Assembly: GCA_000381605.1 (NCBI GenBank)
Contig: KB906754.1
Coordinates: forward strand, 1,385,147-1,449,146
Origin: Acidobacteriaceae bacterium KBS 89
GTDB lineage: Bacteria; Acidobacteriota; Terriglobia; Terriglobales; Acidobacteriaceae
DNA length: 64,000 nt
Direction of reading: 5' to 3'
Shown: piece after piece, positions 36,023 to 44,407 of the stretch
How the letters are laid out: every line of letters begins with the position of its first letter
Numbering within the stretch: position 1 is the stretch's first letter
Translations under genes and position numbers: made by a program
The notes under the pieces: generated by a model
The model's input: the letters and a program-made list of their open reading frames with translations, nothing else
Database searches by the model: none
Told to the model about the DNA's origin: nothing

Positions 36023-36364
36023 ATGCCCATTTTAAAAATTGCCTACCTCGAACTGCCTGCTCAACAACTCTCTGCAAGCAAAACCTTCTACGCCAATCTA
36101 TTCGGCTGGACCTTTCAAGACTACGGCCCCACTTACGCTGCCTTCTCAGACAGCGGCACAGATGGCGGCCTCAATGCCGATCCAACCGAACGCACCAAGC
36201 ACCCGCTGCCAGTAATCGAATCGGAAAATTTAGAACAAACCGAACAGAACATCCTGAAAGTGGGTGGAAAAATTACATTTCCCATCTTCAGTTTTCCAGG
36301 CGGTCGCCGATTCCACTTCACAGACCCAGCAGGCAACGAGGTGGCGGTCATGCAACCCGACTAA
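36023..36364 (+). CDS. VOC-superfamily (glyoxalase-like) protein
   Basis: The 113-residue protein has the VOC fold markers KIAYLELPAQQL, KTFYANLFGWTFQDYGP, and the C-terminal RRFHFTDPAGNEVAVMQPD. It is the single-unit form of the family that dimerises to build metal sites; substrate unknown. I place the start at the ATG preceded by GAGGAG, not at the GTG four codons upstream. It is convergent with pyrC, whose stop is only 14 bases away. Confidence 0.82.
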   Translation: MPILKIAYLELPAQQLSASKTFYANLFGWTFQDYGPTYAAFSDSGTDGGLNADPTERTKHPLPVIESENLEQTEQNILKVGGKITFPIFSFPGGRRFHFTDPAGNEVAVMQPD

Positions 36365-36378
36365 TCGACAAGCGCCAA

Positions 36379-37683
36379 CTATCCCTTGAAGACGACGCGC
36401 CCTTCGCTCAGTGTAAAAGCCACTCTACCGAGCATGGGCGCGCCGTCAAAAGGAGTATTCCGCGACTTCGATCGTGACCGCTTCGCCTCAAAGCTCCACT
36501 CCGCCACAGGATCGAACACCACCACATCCGCGAAGCTCCCCACCTTCAGCGTCCCTCTACCCTCCAGCGAAACAATCCCCGCCGGTTGAGCACTCATCAA
36601 CTCCATCACTCGACGAAGCGTCATTCCGTGCCCTTTATGCAGCACGCGCAACGCCAACCCCAGCGCCGTCTCCAATCCGGTAATCCCATTCGGAGCCCGC
36701 TCAAACTCCTGCTCCTTCTCAAACAGCGCATGCGGAGCGTGGTCAGTAGCAATGCAATCCACCGTCCCATCCATCAGCCCCGCAATCATCGCCAACCTGT
36801 CCGCATCATTGCGCAACGGCGGATTCATCTTCGCATTTGAGTCATAGTCCCCAATCGCCTCATCCGTCAGCGTAAAGTGATGCGGCGCCACCTCGCACGT
36901 CACATGCAATCCCTCGGCCTTCGCCCCGCGAATCAAATCCATCGCCTTCGCAGTCGACACATGCTGCACATGCAGATGCGGCCGCAACCCATCATGCCGC
37001 TCGATATCTCGCAACAGCCGAATGTCGCGCTCCACAATCCGCGCCTCCGCCTCCACCGTCATCCCGCGCAGCCCCAGCCGAAACGCCACCGGCCCCGCGT
37101 TCATGCTGCAACCGCCCGTCAGTCGAGTATCTTCAGCATGCTGCGAAACTGGCACCCCAATCCCCGCCGCAGCAACCAGCGCCTCGCGCATTACGCGATC
37201 ATGAAGCACCGGCTTCCCATCATCGGTAAACCCCACCGCGCCCGCTCGCCGCAGTTCATGAAAATCCGTAATCTCCTCACCCATGCTTCCAAACGTAGCC
37301 GCCGGCATCGCAAACAGCTTCACGCAAGCCCCGCGCGTCGCATCGAGCATCCATTCCAGCCCCGCAACCGAATCGTTCACCGGCACAGTATTCGGCATCG
37401 CCACAACACTCGTAAACCCGCCCGCCGCAGCAGCAGCCGTCCCGGTCGCAATCGATTCCTTATAAGTCTGTCCCGGCTCCCTCAAATGCACATGAACATC
37501 CACCAGACCCGGCGCCACGACCATTCCAGCAGCGTCAATCGTCTCGGCTACCTTGACACCCTTAAACCCACCCGGCACTTCAACTGCCGCAATCCGCCCA
37601 CCCCGCAACAGCAAGTCTCGCGCCGCATCCACACCACTCGCCGGATCCACGAGCCGCCCATTCAAAATTAATACGTCACTCAT
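36379..37683 (-). CDS. pyrC: Dihydroorotase (pyrimidine synthesis)
   Basis: The 434-residue amidohydrolase closes carbamoyl-aspartate to dihydroorotate. Metal-binding HVHLREPGQTYKES (H64, H66) sits after VAPGLVDV; later landmarks are LRPHLHVQHVSTAKAM, VAPHHFTLTDEAIGDY, KMNPPLRNDADR and ATDHAPHALFEKEQEF, the last with the catalytic aspartate. Its start overlaps the pyrB stop by four bases (ATGA), so the genes are translationally coupled in the pyrR-pyrB-pyrC operon. In some bacteria such PyrC-like proteins form a complex with PyrB; here both appear catalytically intact. Confidence 0.95.
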   Translation of the reverse strand: MSDVLILNGRLVDPASGVDAARDLLLRGGRIAAVEVPGGFKGVKVAETIDAAGMVVAPGLVDVHVHLREPGQTYKESIATGTAAAAAGGFTSVVAMPNTVPVNDSVAGLEWMLDATRGACVKLFAMPAATFGSMGEEITDFHELRRAGAVGFTDDGKPVLHDRVMREALVAAAGIGVPVSQHAEDTRLTGGCSMNAGPVAFRLGLRGMTVEAEARIVERDIRLLRDIERHDGLRPHLHVQHVSTAKAMDLIRGAKAEGLHVTCEVAPHHFTLTDEAIGDYDSNAKMNPPLRNDADRLAMIAGLMDGTVDCIATDHAPHALFEKEQEFERAPNGITGLETALGLALRVLHKGHGMTLRRVMELMSAQPAGIVSLEGRGTLKVGSFADVVVFDPVAEWSFEAKRSRSKSRNTPFDGAPMLGRVAFTLSEGRVVFKG

Positions 37684-38690
37684 ACCGTTACACTCTCAAA
37701 TCCACCCGTACTCAACGCCCGCACCAGCAGTGCCGTCCTCACCGACAACCCATGCCGCACCTGCTCCTCAATCGCCGAGTTCGGCCCATCCGCCACCTCA
37801 CCCGAGATCTCCAGCCCCCGAATCATCGGCCCCGGATGCATCACCAGCGCGCCCGGCGCACAAGCCGCCAGCCGCTCCTCATTCAACTGATACCGCGCAA
37901 TATAGTCCCCCAGATCAAGCTCCAGCCCCGCCAGCCGCTCCCGCTGAATCCGTAGCATCATCGCCACTTGCGCCTGCTTCAGCGCCTTATCGAAATCACG
38001 CTCTATCTCCACCCCCGCACCCAACCCCAGCGCGCTCTCGGGCAGCAACTCCTTGGGTCCGCACAGCAACACCCTCGCCCCAAGCCGCGGCAGCAGCATC
38101 GCATTCGACCGCGCCACCCGGCTATGCAGAATGTCCCCCGTAATCACCACCGTAACGCCGGCAAGTGTCTTCTCATCGATACGTCCAGCATTCAACCCCG
38201 GCACCCTCACCAGGATCGTCCGCAGATCCAGCAGCGCCTGCGAAGGATGCTCATGCATTCCATCCCCGGCATTCAACACCGGCAGCCCCGTCGACTTCGC
38301 CAGCAGATACGGCGCGCCCGAGTTCGCGTGCCGCAGAATAATGCACTCCGCCCCCAGCGCCCGCAGCGTCAGACCCGTGTCCTTCAAGCTCTCGCCCTTC
38401 TCAATCGAAGAAGACTTGTCGCTGACCAGAGTAGTAATCGCCCCTAGCGACTTCGCCGCCAGCTCAAACGACGTCCTTGTCCGCGTACTCGACTCATAAA
38501 ACAGCAGCGCAATCCGGCGCCCCGCGAGCAACCGCACACGCTCCGCATCAGCCATGCGCTCAATCCGGTCCGTCGCCGCCAGTATCGCCGCAACGTCCTC
38601 CACTGACAGGCTCGTCACCGTCAACAACGAACCCGCAGCATACCCTAAACTCTTCACCGCTCCCTGAATTGTGGGTGTCATCGAGGCCAA
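37680..38690 (-). CDS. pyrB: Aspartate carbamoyltransferase catalytic chain
   Basis: The 336-residue enzyme joins carbamoyl phosphate and aspartate. The carbamoyl-phosphate motif FYESSTRTRTSFELAAKSLG (residues 64-83, with STRTR) is intact, as are DTGLTLRALGAECIILRHA, HEHPSQALLDLRTI, GDILHSRVARSNA and MHPGPMIRGLEISGEVADG. No regulatory PyrI gene is nearby. pyrR begins the operon three bases upstream of this gene, and pyrC overlaps its end. Confidence 0.96.
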   Translation of the reverse strand: MASMTPTIQGAVKSLGYAAGSLLTVTSLSVEDVAAILAATDRIERMADAERVRLLAGRRIALLFYESSTRTRTSFELAAKSLGAITTLVSDKSSSIEKGESLKDTGLTLRALGAECIILRHANSGAPYLLAKSTGLPVLNAGDGMHEHPSQALLDLRTILVRVPGLNAGRIDEKTLAGVTVVITGDILHSRVARSNAMLLPRLGARVLLCGPKELLPESALGLGAGVEIERDFDKALKQAQVAMMLRIQRERLAGLELDLGDYIARYQLNEERLAACAPGALVMHPGPMIRGLEISGEVADGPNSAIEEQVRHGLSVRTALLVRALSTGGFESVTV

Positions 38691-38693
38691 CCG

Positions 38694-39269
38694 TCAGTCC
38701 ACCAGCTCGACCAGCAGCACCTGCTCCTGCCCGTCTACCTCGTTCAACTTCACCTCGACAATCTCCCGCCTCGACGTGGGAATCGTCCGCCCCACATACG
38801 TCGCCTCAATCGGCAACTCGCGATGCCCGCGATCGATCAGCACCAGCAGCCGGACGCTCTTCGGTCGGCCATGGTCAAACAACGCATCCAGCGCCGCCCG
38901 AATCGTCCGCCCCGTATACAGCACATCGTCCATCAGGATGATGTCTCGTCCGGTCACGTCGAACCCAATCGCCCCCGGCACCACCTTGGGTCGCGACCCG
39001 TCCGTCGAAAGATCGTCCCGGTAAAAACTGATATCCAGCACACCCGTGTCCACCGGATGCTTCTCGATGTTCGCGATCAGCACCGCCAGCCGCTGCGCCA
39101 GCGGAACGCCTCTGCGTTTGATTCCCACCAGCCCCACGTTCTTGCTGCCATCGTGTTTTTCCACGATCTCATGCGCCAGCCGCACCAGCGTGCGCTCGAT
39201 CTCCGAGGCCGACATCAGCCGGCCTTTTTCACGTAACTTTGGCTTCCGTACTTCCGTAGTCTCACTCAT
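38694..39269 (-). CDS. pyrR: PyrR: pyrimidine operon regulator / uracil phosphoribosyltransferase
   Basis: The 191-residue protein leads the pyr operon. PyrR binds RNA of the pyr mRNA leader when UMP or UTP is high and also has UPRTase activity. The PRPP-binding motif DIILMDDVLYTGRTI (109-123) is intact, and the core VGIKRRGVPLAQRLAVLI and DISFYRDDLSTDG match the family. A short extra N-terminus of about 18 residues (EVRKPKLREKGRL) precedes the usual start. The 140-base leader upstream has no hairpin I could recognise as an anti-antiterminator, so regulation may be of another kind. Confidence 0.93.
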   Translation of the reverse strand: MSETTEVRKPKLREKGRLMSASEIERTLVRLAHEIVEKHDGSKNVGLVGIKRRGVPLAQRLAVLIANIEKHPVDTGVLDISFYRDDLSTDGSRPKVVPGAIGFDVTGRDIILMDDVLYTGRTIRAALDALFDHGRPKSVRLLVLIDRGHRELPIEATYVGRTIPTSRREIVEVKLNEVDGQEQVLLVELVD

Positions 39270-39411
39270 ACCGATTGCGCTTGATGATATCAGGACAGCG
39301 ACGCTCCAGCAGAGCCGCCCTGCCGGTCGTCCGGCAATTTACCGAGGATCCGGGTCGATTGATCCATATGCTAGATCCAGGCTGGTTGCTGACTCTCCCT
39401 GCAGCCCACCC

Positions 39412-40098
39412 CTACACCGCTACCTTTCGCCGCATCCGCATAAATCCGCCCACGGCCCCGCCAACCGTCGACAGCACCAGCAGGAACCCCATCATGACGC
39501 CGAACCCGGCCAGCACCCATCCCACTCGGACCTCTGGCGAGTACCAAAACCGTTGCACGTCTGGCGGCTGCGGATTCATGGCCGCCGCCTTTTCGAACCC
39601 CGCATGCAGTGCCTCCGTCACCTGCGCATCCACCCCCGCCATACTATGCAGACCATACCGCGCCACCAGCCCCCCAATCGCCAGCACCACCGCAAAACAA
39701 ACCACCATCGCCAGCCCAACCACGATCCCGATCCGCGCCCCCACCCCGGCATCCATCCACGCCAGAGGACGACGCCATTGATACAACCCCAGAGCAATCA
39801 TCGATCCACTGATCGTCCACAACCAGCTCAGGTACGACACCACCTCAAACCGTGACGCCACAAGGCTCAATCCGGCTGCGACCCCCGCCACCAGCACCGC
39901 ACACCGGATGGCCGTCTTCCATTCCACATGCTGTGGCCTCGGCGGCGCGACCTCACCCGTCGTATCGGCCTCGCCGCTTCCCGTTTGCTGCTCGTAATCC
40001 TGCAAATAGATCTGCGGCGAACCGCAATGCGGACAGAATGGCGACTGGCCATCACTGGCAGGTAACTCGCCGCCGCAACGGTGACAATACACTTGCAT
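39412..40098 (-). CDS. Membrane protein with N-terminal zinc ribbon
   Basis: The 228-residue protein starts with a zinc ribbon (C5, C8, C22, C25; CHRCGGELP and FCPHCGSP), then a polar spacer rich in Glu and Gly, then four membrane helices (AIRCAVLVAGVAAGLSLVA, LSWLWTISGSMIALGLY, GIVVGLAMVVCFAVVLAIGG, VLAGFGVMMGFLLVLSTVGG) separated by short loops. I do not know the function; similar zinc-ribbon plus membrane proteins are common in Acidobacteria. It is the last gene before a 140-base gap to pyrR on the same strand. Confidence 0.75.
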   Translation of the reverse strand: MQVYCHRCGGELPASDGQSPFCPHCGSPQIYLQDYEQQTGSGEADTTGEVAPPRPQHVEWKTAIRCAVLVAGVAAGLSLVASRFEVVSYLSWLWTISGSMIALGLYQWRRPLAWMDAGVGARIGIVVGLAMVVCFAVVLAIGGLVARYGLHSMAGVDAQVTEALHAGFEKAAAMNPQPPDVQRFWYSPEVRVGWVLAGFGVMMGFLLVLSTVGGAVGGFMRMRRKVAV

Positions 40099-40166
40099 AT
40101 CTTATGAAGCTATCTCAGCCAGCAGGGTGCGGCAAGCGCGGACGCGCAGGCGGGGCTACCCAGCCC

Positions 40167-40778
40167 TTACTGTGACTGTTTGTCGTCCTTATCGCCAAAG
40201 GAAAGGTGTCCCGGCAAGTCCAGCGCAACCAGCCCGAACTTCGTCCCGTTCCCCTCCGGATCGATCGCGACAATATGCTGGTGTTGCTTGGAACCAGCCT
40301 TCAGCTGCATCTTGCCCGACTCATCGTCGTTGACATAGACATGGTTCTGTTTCTCGTTATCGCAGGTAAGCCCCTCTGCGGTTTGATTCACTGTCCCCAC
40401 AGGCTTGTCGTGCTGGCACTGAATCACGTCGCCGTAACGTCCCAGCGCCTTTCGATAGAACGCCGTAACCTGGTCCGGCGTGTCCTGCGTTCGGTAGCTC
40501 GCCGCCTTCACCCGCAGTTGAAAGCTGCCAAAGCTCATATTCACATCCGCAGCCCCATTGTTCTTGTCCTTCTTCACCAGCTCCGCTCCCGGATACACCG
40601 GCAATCCAAGTCCCGCGACCACGGCGTCATCGTTCGTTTTCACCGTCATGCCACCAAAGGGCGTCGCAATCTTCACGTTATCGTTGCCATTCCGTTTGTC
40701 CGACTCGATTCGACAGCCACTCATCAAGGCAGTCGCCACAATCATCACAGCCACACCGGCAATTTGGTTAGTTCGCAT
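40167..40778 (-). CDS. Hypothetical lipoprotein
   Basis: The 203-residue protein has a lipoprotein signal (VMIVATALMSGC), then a charged spacer and a folded domain (GLGLPVYPGAELVKKDK, SFGSFQLRVKAASYRTQDTP, VTAFYRKALGRYGDVIQC, PEGNGTKFGLVALDLPG). The segment YPGAE.. to ..FYRKAL is reminiscent of small periplasmic domains of unknown function found in Acidobacteria. No partner gene suggests a role; the neighbour is a zinc-ribbon membrane protein on the same strand, 68 bases downstream. Confidence 0.72.
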   Translation of the reverse strand: MRTNQIAGVAVMIVATALMSGCRIESDKRNGNDNVKIATPFGGMTVKTNDDAVVAGLGLPVYPGAELVKKDKNNGAADVNMSFGSFQLRVKAASYRTQDTPDQVTAFYRKALGRYGDVIQCQHDKPVGTVNQTAEGLTCDNEKQNHVYVNDDESGKMQLKAGSKQHQHIVAIDPEGNGTKFGLVALDLPGHLSFGDKDDKQSQ

Positions 40779-41145
40779 CTTGGGCCTCCATATCTTTAGA
40801 AAACAATACGCCGCTTTCGACCCTCTGGTTCCGTTCCGTCAGGCCTGCCGGCCCATCCATCGTAGCTTCAAAAACGCGTAAAGCTACCTAACCGATGCAA
40901 CGTACGTACATCCAGGGCGTCAAAACCTGGCCATCTCCACTACGAATTTCCTCGGCCTCACCACAGATAATCGTCAACTTGCCTCTTTTCCCTTAGAATT
41001 CTCCGTCAGAGGGCTTAACTGGCCGCATAACACCACGCATTTTCCGCAAGAAAAATTTGAGACCACGTCGGATTCAGTGGCCTATACTTACCTGATGCCG
41101 GACTCGGGAGCTACACGCCGGCACAGCGGTATCGGAGTTACTGGT
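40779..41145. other. Intergenic region upstream of the MerR gene
   Basis: About 365 bases between divergent lipoprotein and MerR genes. It must hold both promoters. TTGAGA (41057) and TATACT (41083) are 20 bases apart and may be a weak promoter for merR. If the merR start is earlier (GTG 41077 or ATG 41095), part of this region is coding. I see no hairpin, repeat or RNA gene. Confidence 0.4.
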
Positions 41146-41664
41146 ATGGCACAGCACCAGCCAATCCGCAAAGCCACCCCACCGTCTGGGTCTGACATTC
41201 CGGACAAGCTCTACTTCCGCATCGGCGAAGTCGCCAAGCTCTGCGACGTCCCCGCCTACGTGCTGCGTTTCTGGGAGAGCGAGTTTCCTCAGCTCAAACC
41301 CCACAAAGGTGGCACGGGTCAGCGCCTCTACCGCCGTCGCGACGTCGAAATGGCCCTGCGAGTAAAAGAACTCCTCTACAACGAGGGCTACACCATCCCC
41401 GGCGCCCGCCAGGTCTTCAAGGCAGAGCTCAAACAGAAAGGTCCTCAGCTCGCCCTCACCATCGACAACGGCCCAGCGAACGTCGATACCCGGCAGCTCC
41501 GCAAGCTGCAGAAAGATCTGCGCGATCTTCACACTCTGCTCTCGAAGCCCGCCGCGCGCCCGGCCGTCCACTCAATCCGTCAAACACGCACACAAAGCAA
41601 TCCTCGCCGTACACCAGAGAAGCTCTTCGACCTTCCACCACTCCCGGAAAACAACAAACGTTGA
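41146..41664 (+). CDS. MerR-family transcriptional regulator
   Basis: The 172-residue protein has the MerR winged helix: [40 protein letters not shown] and [18 protein letters not shown], then a coiled region ([16 protein letters not shown]) and a disordered basic tail. It looks like the MerR group with a short C-terminus and no obvious metal site, as in many orphan regulators of cell division or stress. The ATG at 41146 is preceded by CGGAG; longer versions starting at 41077 or 41095 add a low-complexity leader. A zinc-ribbon protein gene starts one base after its stop codon. Confidence 0.82.
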   Translation: MAQHQPIRKATPPSGSDIPDKLYFRIGEVAKLCDVPAYVLRFWESEFPQLKPHKGGTGQRLYRRRDVEMALRVKELLYNEGYTIPGARQVFKAELKQKGPQLALTIDNGPANVDTRQLRKLQKDLRDLHTLLSKPAARPAVHSIRQTRTQSNPRRTPEKLFDLPPLPENNKR

Positions 41665-41665
41665 A

Positions 41666-42061
41666 ATGAAATTCAAGAACGAATACGAAAGCTCACGCAG
41701 AAGAAAGGAGCGCCCTCACTCCTCGCACAAGACTCCCTACCTCGGACTCGACCCCTACAACGGCGTTCCGATTCAGTGCCAGTTCTGCTCCGGCCAATCC
41801 TTCCGCCGCTCCACCCTGCGCAGCGACGACTTCACCCAGATTTTGCTCATGCGCTATCCCGTCCGCTGCCTCCGTTGCGGTCAACGCCAGATGGTCAGCT
41901 ACACAATCGCCAGCCTCTCGCTCTCTTCCAGCATCAAGCCTCGCCGCAGGCATCGCCCCGTCGACCCATCAAGGCGCTGGATTGACTTCACCAAACATCC
42001 CGACGCCCCCAACCCATTGGCGCCCGCACCAAACGAAGAAGAATCCCACTCACGCAACTAG
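41666..42061 (+). CDS. Small protein with split zinc ribbon
   Basis: The 131-residue protein has a zinc-ribbon-like pattern C38-x2-C41 and C68-x2-C71 (CQFCSGQSFRRS and VRCLRCGQRQ) and a basic N-terminus (SSRRRKERPHSSHK). The ATG overlaps nothing but follows the MerR stop after a single base, so translation is coupled and the two proteins may act together, for example as a DNA-bound regulator plus an adaptor. The family is unknown to me. Confidence 0.7.
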   Translation: MKFKNEYESSRRRKERPHSSHKTPYLGLDPYNGVPIQCQFCSGQSFRRSTLRSDDFTQILLMRYPVRCLRCGQRQMVSYTIASLSLSSSIKPRRRHRPVDPSRRWIDFTKHPDAPNPLAPAPNEEESHSRN

Positions 42062-42068
42062 CCGATGG

Positions 42069-43004
42069 CTATAGCGCAATCCATCCCGCATGGATCGCCC
42101 ACAGCGAAAGGCTCGCCACAATAATCCAAAGCGTCACACCCTGAACCAGGGGACGCATACCCACCTCTTTCAGCGTGTTCCGCGTAATACCCGCCCCGAT
42201 CAGAAACAGCACCACCGTCAACGCCGCTCGACCCAATCGATACAACCCGGAAAACAGGTCAGCCGACTGCGGAACGTACCGAGGCAAATAGCTCGACGCT
42301 ACCGCCGCGAAACAGAAATACAGGATGAACCAAGGCCAGTTCACCTTCGCATGGCTCTTCTTCAACATCGCCGTCGCAATCGCCAGCGGAACAATCCACA
42401 GCGCCCGTGCCAGCTTCACCGTAGTCCCAACCGCCAGCGCCGTCGGCCCATACTTCGCCGCCGCACCGACAACCGAGCTCGTGTCATGAATCGCCAGCGC
42501 CGCCCAAAGCCCAAACTGCGTCTGCGAAAAATTCACGAGATGACCAATAATCGGAAACAGCAGCAGCGCCACCGAATTCAACACAAACACAGTCCCCAGC
42601 GAAACCGCCATCTCCTCTTCATTCGCCTGCAGCACCGGCCCCATCGCCGCAATCGCGCTGCCGCCACAGATCGCCGTCCCAAAGCTGATCAGCAGTGACT
42701 GCGTCTTACCCACCAGCAGCATCTTGCCCAGCAACACTCCGAGGCTCAGGGCAATGGCAATGCTGATCGCCGTATATATAAAGCCCGCCGCACCCGCATG
42801 CACGACCTCCTTCAAGTTCATCCCAAAACCCAGGCAGACCACCGCCGCCTGCAGCAAAAACTTCGACAGGTTTCTGCTCTCCGTGTAATACGGATGAACC
42901 ACGCTCAAGCCAAACGCCAATCCCGCGGCCAACGCAAGTGGAGGTCCAATCAATCCGCTCGCCGAAACAATGATCCCGATATAAAAAAGATTCTTCTTCA
43001 GCAC
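42069..43004 (-). CDS. yeiH: YeiH-family putative sulfate exporter membrane protein
   Basis: The 311-residue protein has about 10 membrane helices and the family marks GLIGPPLALAAGLAFGLSV, LLQAAVVCLGFGMNLKEVV, GTAICGGSAIAAMGPVL and GLWAALAIHDTSSVVGAAA. YeiH proteins are conserved inner-membrane proteins often annotated as sulfate exporters. A LysR regulator gene lies 140 bases upstream on the same strand, similar to the yeiE-yeiH pairing in enterobacteria, where the two are divergent. Sulfite or sulfonate handling is the likely theme. Confidence 0.85.
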   Translation of the reverse strand: MLKKNLFYIGIIVSASGLIGPPLALAAGLAFGLSVVHPYYTESRNLSKFLLQAAVVCLGFGMNLKEVVHAGAAGFIYTAISIAIALSLGVLLGKMLLVGKTQSLLISFGTAICGGSAIAAMGPVLQANEEEMAVSLGTVFVLNSVALLLFPIIGHLVNFSQTQFGLWAALAIHDTSSVVGAAAKYGPTALAVGTTVKLARALWIVPLAIATAMLKKSHAKVNWPWFILYFCFAAVASSYLPRYVPQSADLFSGLYRLGRAALTVVLFLIGAGITRNTLKEVGMRPLVQGVTLWIIVASLSLWAIHAGWIAL

Positions 43005-43146
43005 ATCACTAGCATCAACCCATCCCCACGCCCAGTCGAGAAGTACTTTTGAATTGCTGATAACTTCTACTTATCACCCCGATTTGACTCGCCGACGTCA
43101 ACCACCGCTTCCCAGGCATGCATTTCAACACGCCCAAACCGCGTAT

Positions 43147-44064
43147 CTAAACGGAAGCAGAAGCCAGCGCAAACCGCTGAAACGCCGCGGCCGTCCCCGT
43201 AGCTTCGGTCCCCGCCAACCGCACAAAACTGAAGTCCCTCAAAATCTCCAAACCCTCAACCGCCGCAATCCGCACCGACCCCAGCCGCAACACCTTGCTC
43301 ACCGCATACCGCGATACAAACCCCACCCCCAGCTCCGCCTCCACTCCCGAAATGATCGCCTCCGTCGAGTCCAGCTCCATCGCCACGCTTAGCGACCGCA
43401 GTGGCAGCCCCGCCTTCTTCAACGCCCGCTCCACCACCCTTCGCGATCCCGAACCGCGCTCCCTCAGCAACAACGGCACCTTCGCCAGCTCCCCCACAGC
43501 GATCGCTGCACCCTTACGCGCCGCCCACGGATGATTCGGACTCACAATCAGCACCATCTCATCCCGAACCATTCTCTCCGTCTTCACGTCGCGCCGCATG
43601 GCCGGCCCTTCGATGATCCCCAACTCCACCTTCTCCTCCGCCACCGCCTCGACAATCCGTTCCGTATTGCCGCTCACCAGCGAAAGCCTCACCTGCGGAT
43701 ACTGCCGCAAGAACGCCCCCAGAATCCGCGGCAAAACATACTGCGCCACCGTCGTCGAAGCCCCAAGTCGCAGCTTCCCCATCGCCTCATGATTCAGAGC
43801 CGCCAGCGCCCGTTGCGCCTCCACCATCGTCTCCGCTGCCGAATTAGCGTAACCCAGCAACACCCGTCCCGCCTCGGTCAACGAGATCTGACTCCCATGC
43901 CCCTCACCCCGGGCACGATCAAATAGCCGCACCCCCGCCTCCTCCTCCAGCGCACGAACATGCTGACTCACCGCAGGCTGGCTCAGATGCAACACCTCCG
44001 CCGCCTTGCGAAAACTCATCTCCTCCGCCACCGCCCGAAACACCCTCAGCCGAAAGTTCTCCAA
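43147..44064 (-). CDS. LysR-family transcriptional regulator (YeiE-like)
   Basis: The 305-residue protein has the LysR helix-turn-helix (FRAVAEEMSFRKAAEVLHLS, QPAVSQHVRALEEEAG) and a periplasmic-binding-type ligand domain (GKLRLGASTTVAQYVLPRIL, VELGIIEGPAMR). Its position before yeiH suggests that it controls that gene in response to a sulfur compound; YeiE is a sulfite-responsive relative. The start is a TTG with GAGGTGG at good spacing. The region upstream is packed with repeats rather than a plain promoter. Confidence 0.86.
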   Translation of the reverse strand: MENFRLRVFRAVAEEMSFRKAAEVLHLSQPAVSQHVRALEEEAGVRLFDRARGEGHGSQISLTEAGRVLLGYANSAAETMVEAQRALAALNHEAMGKLRLGASTTVAQYVLPRILGAFLRQYPQVRLSLVSGNTERIVEAVAEEKVELGIIEGPAMRRDVKTERMVRDEMVLIVSPNHPWAARKGAAIAVGELAKVPLLLRERGSGSRRVVERALKKAGLPLRSLSVAMELDSTEAIISGVEAELGVGFVSRYAVSKVLRLGSVRIAAVEGLEILRDFSFVRLAGTEATGTAAAFQRFALASASV

Positions 44065-44080
44065 CCCAATCCACCTCTAT

Positions 44081-44244
44081 GTAGCTGTTGCGTTGCCGTT
44101 GCAGTCTCTGCTGCCGTTGCAGTTGCAGTTGCCGTTGCACTTGCCCTTTTGGTTGTCATCCCCGAAGGGGATCTGCTGTTGCTGTGCTGGTGCTGGTGCT
44201 GTTGCCTTTGCAGTTGCGGTTGCCTTTGCAGTTGCCGTTGCTTC
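44081..44244 (+). repeat. GTTGC-rich tract with hairpin core, copy B
   Basis: The tract is built from GTTGC/GTTGCA-type units for about 70 bases, then GGTTGTC and the stem ATCCCC-GAA-GGGGAT (44158-44172), then another GCTGTTGC-rich stretch to the start of the next element. The core matches copies at 17718, 56372 and 60083. It occupies the gap between the divergent LysR gene and murJ. Confidence 0.85.
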
Positions 44245-44316
44245 GAGGTACCCCAAGGCCTCAGCCTTGGGTCTCAGGCTATCCCCAAAATTAGGGCTTT
44301 AGCCCCGGGGTATGCC
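44245..44316. repeat. Three-hairpin palindromic element
   Basis: The outer arms GAGGTACCCC and GGGGTATGCC pair imperfectly. Inside are the perfect 8-bp hairpin CCCAAGGC-CTCA-GCCTTGGG (44252-44271) and the hairpin GGGCTTTAGCCC (44294-44305). The layout looks like a cruciform or clover-shaped repeat. Only one copy is seen here, though it resembles intergenic repeats of related genomes. Together with the tract before it, this fills the 44065-44407 gap. Confidence 0.7.
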
Positions 44317-44407
44317 TTCTTATCAACTCCAACAAACCTCGCCGAAGGTGAACCACCCCCGCCACCCATCAGCATAAGCCCTTACCGATAAAATCAATCC
44401 AGCACCC

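Noticed and set aside
44081..44244. CRISPR-like repetitiveness of the GTTGC tract
   Set aside because: Repeat units are 5-8 bases with no spacers; it is a simple repeat next to a hairpin, not a CRISPR array.
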